Positions 15,757 through 21,080 of a DNA stretch of 21,080 nucleotides are shown here, one piece after another (positions within the stretch are counted from its first letter, which is position 1; each line of letters opens with the position of its first letter). The stretch comes from VMCP01 sp965655465 (lineage in GTDB: Bacteria; Bacteroidota; Bacteroidia; NS11-12g; UBA955), in the NCBI GenBank assembly GCA_965655465.1, contig CBFHGY010000035.1:1-21080 (forward strand), read 5' to 3'. The notes beneath the pieces are model-generated. The model searched no databases. It was not told the origin of the DNA and worked only from the letters and a program-made list of their open reading frames with translations. The translations under genes were made by a program, and so were the position numbers.

Positions 15757-16823
15757 TGCTACAAAGTTCTCAGTATATAACTGCCTTTCATCTTTGGGAT
15801 GTGGTCCTATACGGGTTCTTGATCTTCTTGCCTCTGATTTTATGGGGATATGGTGGATTTACATGGCTTAAACGGTGGATTTTCGAGCGTCTGGATCTTC
15901 GGAGGAAGGGAGCTTTGCCTAACTTGTTGGTGGGTAATTTGAGTGTGGGAGGTACGGGTAAAACGCCCATGGTTTTGTTTTTTATTGAGGCATTTTCGTC
16001 CGAGCGATTGGCGGTCTTATCCAGAGGTTACGGTCGAAAGACTCGAGGTTTTAAGGCGGTTGAGGCTGGTTCTACCGCTTTGGATGTAGGTGACGAGCCC
16101 TTAGAGGTATTTCATTCACAATTAATGGCGCCGGTTCGTGTTTGTGAGCGGCGACTAGATGGTATTGAGGCGATTAAGCAAGAGCAATTGGCTGACTGGA
16201 TAATATTGGATGACGGGTTTCAACATGTGAAGTTACGAGCAGATAAAAATGTGATTTTAAGTGATTTTCATCGTCCTTTTTGGAAAGAAAGATTCAGTCT
16301 ACCAATAGGTAATTTGCGTGAATTCTCCGGTGCTTTGAAAGATGCAGACGCCTTGATAATTACCAAATGTCCTAAGAACTTGGGAGAGGAAGAAGGATTT
16401 GCTTATTTGGGCCCTTTGAAATATGAAAAAAACAGGGTGTTCTTTGCGCATTATAAGCAAACAGAACCCCAAATTTTCCGCGGAAGTCACGAAAATCAAG
16501 TTATCTACAGGGCGATTTTAATAACTGGGATTGCCCAACAGGGTGGAATGTCGGATAAATTGGGTTCTTGGCAAATTGTGCAACATTTGAGTTACCGGGA
16601 TCATAAGGTCTTCAAGCTTAGTGATGTTCACTATTGGTTGAAAACCTGTAAGGAAAGGGCGGTAAATTCGCTCATATTTACCCGTAAAGATGTGCAACGG
16701 ATATTGGGAAATGGCCTAATAGATGTGCTACTTAATGAGGGCATTTGTATTTATGAAATCCACACAGAAGTGGAAATATTATGGAACAGAAAAAAGGAAT
16801 TATTGCGACTTATTCATCCTTGA
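15756..16823 (+). CDS. lpxK: Tetraacyldisaccharide 4'-kinase
   Basis: This 355-residue inner-membrane enzyme phosphorylates the 4' position of the lipid A precursor. A single N-terminal membrane anchor lies at about 14-36. The P-loop GNLSVGGTGKTP spans 60-71, and the conserved DDGFQH, the family hallmark near the active site, is at 152-157. SRGYGRKTRG (89-98) is also typical. The start overlaps the upstream stop by 1 nt. The 3' end overlaps gldH by 43 nt if gldH starts at 16781. Its product complements lptC in the other operon: both serve LPS assembly. Confidence 0.96.
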   Translation: MLQSSQYITAFHLWDVVLYGFLIFLPLILWGYGGFTWLKRWIFERLDLRRKGALPNLLVGNLSVGGTGKTPMVLFFIEAFSSERLAVLSRGYGRKTRGFKAVEAGSTALDVGDEPLEVFHSQLMAPVRVCERRLDGIEAIKQEQLADWIILDDGFQHVKLRADKNVILSDFHRPFWKERFSLPIGNLREFSGALKDADALIITKCPKNLGEEEGFAYLGPLKYEKNRVFFAHYKQTEPQIFRGSHENQVIYRAILITGIAQQGGMSDKLGSWQIVQHLSYRDHKVFKLSDVHYWLKTCKERAVNSLIFTRKDVQRILGNGLIDVLLNEGICIYEIHTEVEILWNRKKELLRLIHP

Positions 16824-17302
16824 AAAACGGATTTTTAGTCTATTTATGGGTATTCTTAGCCTTTGGAATGTCTGCATGCAGGCCTTCTGAAAATATCATG
16901 TATGAGAAATTTTTAGATGTGGATCCAAGAGCATGGAACTGGGATGCAGGCAAGTCATTCAGTTTTGAAATTGAAGATGAGGCACATTACTACAACCTCC
17001 TTGCGGGGTTGCGCATTACATCTGAATATGCGTATTCTAATATTTGGATGTTATATACTTTGAAGGGACCTGATGGATTTTACCGAAAAGATCAATTTCA
17101 ATTGGTATTGTCGGATAATATCGGACGTTGGAAGGGTAAGGGAGTGTCTAATTTGATTTCCTTTCAGGAGCCCTTTTTAAGTCAGATACGCTTTAAGAAA
17201 GGCACCTATACCTTAACTATATTCCAGAACATGCGCGATGAAAACTTAAAGTCCGTGAATAATTTGGGATTGCAAGTAGTTAAGGGGCAATTGATATTAT
17301 AA
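16781..17302 (+). CDS. gldH: Gliding motility lipoprotein GldH
   Basis: This protein of up to 173 residues belongs to the GldH family of outer-membrane/periplasmic lipoproteins. It is known from Bacteroidota, where it is needed for gliding and stability of the T9SS apparatus. Family features visible: YEKFLDVDPRAWNWD, then FEIEDEAHYYNLLAGLRIT, YAYSNIWMLYTLKGPDG, and LSDNIGRWKGKG. The lipobox is MSAC with C33. The ATG at 16781 gives a long n-region. A TTG at 16820, overlapping the lpxK stop as TTGA, would give MKNGFLVYLWVFLAFGMSAC, a more normal signal peptide, so the start is uncertain. comM starts 30 nt after the stop. Confidence 0.92.
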   Translation: MEQKKGIIATYSSLKNGFLVYLWVFLAFGMSACRPSENIMYEKFLDVDPRAWNWDAGKSFSFEIEDEAHYYNLLAGLRITSEYAYSNIWMLYTLKGPDGFYRKDQFQLVLSDNIGRWKGKGVSNLISFQEPFLSQIRFKKGTYTLTIFQNMRDENLKSVNNLGLQVVKGQLIL

Positions 17303-17320
17303 AAATGCAATAATGAAAAG

Positions 17321-17325
17321 AGGAG
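17321..17325 (+). promoter_or_regulatory. Strong Shine-Dalgarno sequence of comM (AGGAG)
   Basis: AGGAG, preceded by AGAG-like purines, ends 6 nt before the ATG at 17332. It is the only convincing Shine-Dalgarno I noticed in the window, where most genes have none. In this phylum the anti-SD is reported to be largely occluded on the ribosome, so it stands out. Confidence 0.6.
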
Positions 17326-17331
17326 AAAGAT

Positions 17332-18888
17332 ATGGTAGTGAAGGGATATGCGTCGGCATTGCACGGAGTGAATGCAACGACGATTACGGTAGAAGCAAAT
17401 GCAAGCACCACGCCTGAGTTTGCAACATTTATAATTGGTTTACCAGATGTATCGGTAAAAGAGAGTCTGTTTCGTTGCGATGCGGCGATACGCAATAGCG
17501 GTTACGATGCCATTCGTCAAAAGGTGGTTATTAATTTGGCACCCGCTGACATTCGAAAGGAAGGTAGTGCCTATGATTTACCTATCGCTATTGCCATGTT
17601 GGCAGCATCTTTTCAAATTTCGCAAGATCGTTTATCGGATTTTATTGTTATGGGAGAATTGGGCCTTGATGGGCGCCTGCTGCCCATAAAAGGAGCTTTA
17701 CCCATTGCCATTCAAGCTTTAAAAGATGGATTTAAAGGATTTATTCTTCCTGAAGAAAATGCTAAGGAAGCGGCTATTGTTAAAGATCTGGTGGTCTATG
17801 GAGTAAAGAATTTGCGCGAGGCCGCGGCATTTCTTCATGGAGGAAATAATTTAACCCGAACAGTTGTGGACCCTAGGGGTGATTTTGAACAGGCTTTGAA
17901 TGACTATGATGTCGATTTTTCAGATGTTCAGGGACAGGAAAATATCAAGCGTGCAATGGAAATTGCAGCTGCCGGGGGGCATAATATTTTATTATTTGGC
18001 CCGCCTGGGTCTGGGAAAACTATGTTGGCACGACGCCTGCCTACGATAATGCCACCACCTACCCTCTATGAAGCATTAGAAACTACTAAGATTCATTCGG
18101 TAGCCGGTAAAACCGGCATAAATTCGGGTTTGATGGCAGTGCGACCCTTTCGGTCTCCGCACCATACCATTTCGGACGTGGCCTTGGTAGGTGGCGGCAA
18201 TAATCCGCAGCCGGGTGAGATTTCATTAGCGCATAATGGAGTATTGTTTTTAGATGAAATGCCTGAATTTAAGCGTTCGGTGTTGGAGGTTTTGCGACAA
18301 CCACTGGAAGAACGTAAGGTTACAATTTCACGATCTCGTTGGTCGGTTGATTATCCGGCATCGTTTATGTTGGTGGCTAGTATGAATCCCTGTCCCTGTG
18401 GGTATTTCAATCATCCAAGTAAGTCTTGCACCTGTGCTCCGGGCAGTATTTCGCGTTATCTCAATAAGATTTCGGGTCCATTATTGGATCGCATAGATAT
18501 TCATTTAGAGGTTATGCCGGTTACCCATGAGGAATTGACTTTGCGGAATAAATCGGGAGAGAAAAGCGAAACGATTCGGGAGCGCGTTATCCAAGCTCGT
18601 AAAATTCAAGCGGAGCGTTATGCTGAATCCAAGGGGATATATAACAATGCCATGTTACCAAGTAATCGCATCGCTGAATATTGTCAGATTCCGGTTGCTG
18701 GCCAATTGCTTTTGAAGAGTGCCATGCAAAAACTGAATTTAAGTGCCCGAGCGTATGATAAAATTTTGAAATTGAGTCGTACAATTGCAGATTTGGCTGG
18801 CAGTGTCAATATTGAGGTGGCTCATTTGGCAGAGGCAATTCACTTCAGAAGTTTGGATCGAGAGGGGATGGGAAATCCGATGGGTTGA
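17332..18888 (+). CDS. comM: ComM/YifB-family Mg-chelatase-like AAA+ ATPase
   Basis: This 518-residue protein has an N-terminal Lon-S5-like domain (1-about 180, with GLPDVSVKESLFRCDAAIRNSGY), then a Mg-chelatase AAA+ domain. Walker A GPPGSGKT is at 223-230, Walker B VLFLDE at 304-309, and a CPC...CTC cysteine cluster (C354, C356, C366, C368) is a likely metal site, followed by a C-terminal helical domain. In naturally transformable bacteria the family acts as a helicase promoting branch migration during integration of DNA. Here the role is inferred from family alone. It is last in the nuclease-lpxK-gldH operon and has its own Shine-Dalgarno. Confidence 0.95.
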   Translation: MVVKGYASALHGVNATTITVEANASTTPEFATFIIGLPDVSVKESLFRCDAAIRNSGYDAIRQKVVINLAPADIRKEGSAYDLPIAIAMLAASFQISQDRLSDFIVMGELGLDGRLLPIKGALPIAIQALKDGFKGFILPEENAKEAAIVKDLVVYGVKNLREAAAFLHGGNNLTRTVVDPRGDFEQALNDYDVDFSDVQGQENIKRAMEIAAAGGHNILLFGPPGSGKTMLARRLPTIMPPPTLYEALETTKIHSVAGKTGINSGLMAVRPFRSPHHTISDVALVGGGNNPQPGEISLAHNGVLFLDEMPEFKRSVLEVLRQPLEERKVTISRSRWSVDYPASFMLVASMNPCPCGYFNHPSKSCTCAPGSISRYLNKISGPLLDRIDIHLEVMPVTHEELTLRNKSGEKSETIRERVIQARKIQAERYAESKGIYNNAMLPSNRIAEYCQIPVAGQLLLKSAMQKLNLSARAYDKILKLSRTIADLAGSVNIEVAHLAEAIHFRSLDREGMGNPMG

Positions 18889-18977
18889 GCTGGAAATATT
18901 GAGACCGAAGAGTACGTTTGGTATAGAAGGTATTACGGGAATGCATGGTCGATTGGCATACCCGCAATCGTTTTGGC

Positions 18978-18985
18978 TATATTTG
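18978..18985 (+). promoter_or_regulatory. -7 promoter element of the enoyl-CoA hydratase gene (TATATTTG)
   Basis: This is an exact TAnnTTTG match ending 4 nt before the ATG at 18990. A TTG at 18953-18955, 22 nt upstream, is a possible -33 element. This is the best complete promoter in the window. Confidence 0.65.
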
Positions 18986-18989
18986 CAAT

Positions 18990-19775
18990 ATGGAAGGATT
19001 AACCGCAGTACTTTATGAAAAGAAGGGCGCTATCGCGTATGTAACATTGAACCGTCCGGAGGTTTTTAACGCCTTTGATGAAAAGCAGAGCTATGATTTA
19101 CAAGCAGCATTAAAGGAAGTTAAGAAAGATTCAGAAGTTCGGGTAGTGGTATTAACGGGAGCGGGTAAGGCTTTTTGCAGCGGTCAGGATCTGAAAGCAA
19201 TTGCTGGGTCGAAAAATCGTTCTCTGTCTGATAGTTTATACAAGCGATACAATCCAATAATTAAGGCTATGAGGGAGCTTCCGAAACCTATAATTTGTAG
19301 ATTAAATGGTGTTGCTGCTGGAGCTGGTGCCTCTTTGGCTTTGGCCTGTGATTTTATTGTTGCTCATGAAAATGCATCCTTGATTGAGGTCTTTGTAAAT
19401 GTCGGTTTGGTTCCAGATTCCGGAAGTTCCTACTTTTTACCCAAGGCGGTGAGTCCAGCAAGGGCATTTGAGATGGCAACAATGGCTCCTAAAATTAAAG
19501 CGGCCCAGGCCCTAGAATGGGGACTGATTAATAGAGTGTGCACCGATGATAATTTTGATACGACCATAGCACAAATTGCCGAATACTATGCTTCTGCGCC
19601 TACGAAAAGTATTGGAATGATCAAACAGATGTTAAATAAAGCGTCAAGTTCTGATTTGGACACGATGTTGCAGTATGAGGCGTATTGTCAAGAAATTGCC
19701 GGTCGCTCAGAGGATTATAAAGAAGGGGTTGCCGCTTTTAATGAGAAGCGTAAGGCTGAGTTTACAGGTAAGTAA
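18990..19775 (+). CDS. Enoyl-CoA hydratase/isomerase family protein, PaaG-like
   Basis: This is a 261-residue crotonase-fold enzyme. The oxyanion-hole motifs are AFCSGQDL (61-68) and GVAAGAGAS (107-115). The acidic residue D143 in GLVPDSGSSYFLP matches the catalytic Asp of PaaG (2-(1,2-epoxy-1,2-dihydrophenyl)acetyl-CoA isomerase) and not the Glu pair of classical hydratases. No other phenylacetate genes are in the window, so the exact substrate is open. The longer in-frame start at 18945 adds 15 unlikely residues; the ATG at 18990 is supported by the promoter box at 18978-18985. It is followed by 296 nt without a gene. Confidence 0.9.
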   Translation: MEGLTAVLYEKKGAIAYVTLNRPEVFNAFDEKQSYDLQAALKEVKKDSEVRVVVLTGAGKAFCSGQDLKAIAGSKNRSLSDSLYKRYNPIIKAMRELPKPIICRLNGVAAGAGASLALACDFIVAHENASLIEVFVNVGLVPDSGSSYFLPKAVSPARAFEMATMAPKIKAAQALEWGLINRVCTDDNFDTTIAQIAEYYASAPTKSIGMIKQMLNKASSSDLDTMLQYEAYCQEIAGRSEDYKEGVAAFNEKRKAEFTGK

Positions 19776-20023
19776 GACGGCCTTTGGGGGCAGCCTTCGG
19801 TTTGCTTTGACGCTTCGCTGATTTGCTACAATGCGTAATAAACTTTATAATTTTTTACGGGTCACACAGTAATTTCTTGAGGTATGAATAGCATAAAATC
19901 GAGGTAGGGCTAGAGGGACTTATTCGCTTGCTTTTTTCGCTTTTTAATGCTCATTTTGTAATTACGTGATTCACTTGGTACGTTTTTTTACTGTAATATG
20001 TAATACTCAATTTATACGTTTAG
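19776..20023. other. Gene-free stretch with a decayed B-type repeat at its left end
   Basis: Bases 19784-19800 nearly repeat 216-231 near the left edge (GGGGGCAGCCTTCG). GCTTCGCTG (19812-19820) matches the unit end of the 1-141 array, in the same inverted orientation. The rest is AT-rich. A weak hairpin with a run of seven T (TACGTTTTTTT, about 19979-19989) could end the hydratase transcript. No ORF, tRNA or other RNA gene seen. Confidence 0.45.
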
Positions 20024-20072
20024 ATCTCACGTTGTTCGTGTTTAAGATCCTTAAGTTTTACGAAGTTGAGAT
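20024..20072 (-). other. Imperfect hairpin at the 3' end of the PAP2-like gene
   Basis: Three nested pairings: ATCTCA (20024-20029) with TGAGAT (20067-20072), TTCGT (20035-20039) with ACGAA (20060-20064), and TTAAG (20042-20046) with CTTAA (20050-20054) around a 3-nt loop. It overlaps the last base of the stop codon. There is no U-tract, so a terminator role is uncertain. The left arm CTCACGTTGTTCGT resembles the motif of the B-type repeats. Confidence 0.4.
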
Positions 20073-20695
20073 TATTGGGCGAGGGACCACAGGGTTTCGT
20101 TCACGGCAGCGAGGCTGGCGCCCATGAGAGCGGCAATGAGGATTTCGGGCAGGGTATGGGCTTTGAGTTTGTAACGAGAGTAACCGATGATAGTGGCGCC
20201 AATTACGAAAATATATAAGAAGAGGTGCGGGGGCATATTCGGAAGGATTTCTTTAAAGGAAATACCGTTGCTGCCATTTTCGCGGTGAATATCTAAAAAC
20301 AGGGCAAAAGCACTGAAAGATAATACGTGGATGCTGATTTTAAAATTCCATTTATTGAAGAGCCATTGCAGCCATAAACTTAAAAGTATGAGTTGATTCC
20401 ACAAGTGAAAATTACCACTTTCATTGGTTGCATATATAATTCCTGAAAATAAAAGTGCACTCACCATCGCCGCTACTGCGGTTTGTCGGCGGTGTTGTAA
20501 ATTGGGAATTTCGATAGATTCAAATCGCTTGTATTTTACCATAAGAGCAACAAAAACCAGGGGTAAAATACTGTGACAAACCAAGGATAATAAAACAACG
20601 GGTGCGAATGGCAATTGTCCTTCAGACCATGCAATTATGCCGGTTCCAATTGTAGCCCACAATGCGGGATAGGTAAGATAAGAAATGATTTTCAT
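20072..20695 (-). CDS. PAP2-like (phosphatidic acid phosphatase-related) integral membrane protein
   Basis: This 207-residue protein has about six hydrophobic segments. Remnants of the PAP2 signature are visible: KISIH with H123 corresponding to the middle motif's His, and SRYKLKAHTLPE (173-184), which fits SRx5Hx3D with S173, R174 and H180 but Glu184 in place of Asp. The usual PSGH and the first K...RP motif are not clear, so activity is doubtful; a lipid-phosphate phosphatase or a non-catalytic relative are both possible. It starts at ATG 20695, 73 nt after the stop of the upstream minus-strand gene, and could be cotranscribed with it. No perfect TAnnTTTG precedes it; TAAAATTG at about 20730 is one mismatch off. 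Confidence 0.75.
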   Translation of the reverse strand: MKIISYLTYPALWATIGTGIIAWSEGQLPFAPVVLLSLVCHSILPLVFVALMVKYKRFESIEIPNLQHRRQTAVAAMVSALLFSGIIYATNESGNFHLWNQLILLSLWLQWLFNKWNFKISIHVLSFSAFALFLDIHRENGSNGISFKEILPNMPPHLFLYIFVIGATIIGYSRYKLKAHTLPEILIAALMGASLAAVNETLWSLAQ

Positions 20696-20768
20696 TGCGA
20701 TGGATTGGGGATGTGAAGATACACAATTTTATCTATTGGGAAATCGCATAAGGCCAGCGTCTGTTTAA

Positions 20769-21080
20769 TTAAAATATCGAAGAAATGCCAAAAATAAAAC
20801 GGAATGCAAGATTGGATTCCTTTTCGAGGGTATGACTGAGAAAAACGGGTAGGTCAATACGCAGCACGATTGGGCGGGTTTTCTGGAGGATTTTTCGGGT
20901 AAACGGTTTGGCAAGATTTTGAAGGTGGATGAGGGTTCCTATACCCACATCGCTAAGGATTTGACTTAAATACAGGGGATAATGAGTGTTTACACCGGTA
21001 TAATTTGAAGGATTACGTTGGGTTAACGAGTTAAGAATAGAAAAACCCGCATCCGCAAAAATATAGGGTTCAAGCCGCAG
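20769..21080 (-). CDS. Partial CDS: C-terminal end of a probable outer-membrane beta-barrel protein
   Basis: Reading the minus strand from the right edge gives 103 residues without a stop, ending in TAA at 20769-20771; the start lies outside the window. The peptide includes LEPYIFADAGF, GVGIGTLIHL-like text (DVGIGTLIHLQNL), then KTRPIVLRIDLPVFLSH, and ends FRFIFGISSIF. Alternating strands and a final Phe are typical of outer-membrane barrels, and the RPIVLRIDLPVFLS...F pattern recalls the barrel-like or surface-antigen C-termini of Bacteroidota. The family is not identified. It is 73 nt upstream of, and on the same strand as, the PAP2-like gene. Confidence 0.65.
   Translation of the reverse strand: MRLEPYIFADAGFSILNSLTQRNPSNYTGVNTHYPLYLSQILSDVGIGTLIHLQNLAKPFTRKILQKTRPIVLRIDLPVFLSHTLEKESNLAFRFIFGISSIF

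Overview
The window is a stretch of chromosome from a member of the Bacteroidota, most likely a Flavobacteriales-like gliding or T9SS-bearing bacterium. Evidence for this is a GldH gliding-motility lipoprotein, a large secreted protein ending in a type IX secretion sorting domain, a lipoprotein-type LptC, and promoters of the form TAnnTTTG, the Bacteroidota -7 element. No rRNA, tRNA, CRISPR array or transposase was found. Species-level assignment is not possible from what I can see.

Layout. Bases 1-900 form an accessory-looking module: a tandem array of 39-43 bp units (1-141), a small four-helix-bundle (S23/IVP family) gene with foreign-looking codon use (253-630), then the same array inverted (784-895). 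An orphan ATP-dependent DNA ligase follows (908-2587). A second, decayed copy of the composite repeat sits between the ligase and pheT. Bases 2821-8126 are a tightly packed plus-strand operon: pheT, coaX, an outer-membrane protein, lptC and a small two-helix membrane protein, with gaps of 1-2 nt or overlaps. On the minus strand lie a voltage-gated-type potassium channel (8140-8832) and an HTH regulator-like protein (8912-9877). The regulator gene diverges from a 1406-residue secreted lipase/beta-helix protein (10047-14267). A second plus-strand operon, behind a UUCG hairpin, carries a beta-CASP metallo-beta-lactamase nuclease, lpxK, gldH and comM/yifB (14338-18888). A PaaG-like enoyl-CoA hydratase follows with its own promoter (18990-19775). 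At the right edge, a degenerate PAP2-like membrane protein and the C-terminal end of a probable outer-membrane barrel protein are on the minus strand.

How the genes fit together. Two blocks mix envelope assembly with housekeeping: pheT-coaX-OMP-lptC joins translation and CoA synthesis to LPS export, and the nuclease-lpxK-gldH-comM block joins RNA processing, lipid A kinase, gliding/T9SS and DNA uptake-type recombination. The secreted lipase would depend on the T9SS, to which GldH is linked in this phylum.

The most unusual signals are not protein genes. (1) Five separate transcription units have TAnnTTTG placed exactly 4 or 5 nt before the start codon, implying leaderless mRNAs. (2) The repeat units carry short hairpins with GNA triloops whose stem pairs covary between copies, occur as an inverted pair around the four-helix-bundle gene, and recur as a composite element directly in front of the ligase and pheT promoters. 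No complete new defence or mobile system is proven here; the repeat-bounded four-helix-bundle cassette is the best candidate for something undescribed.
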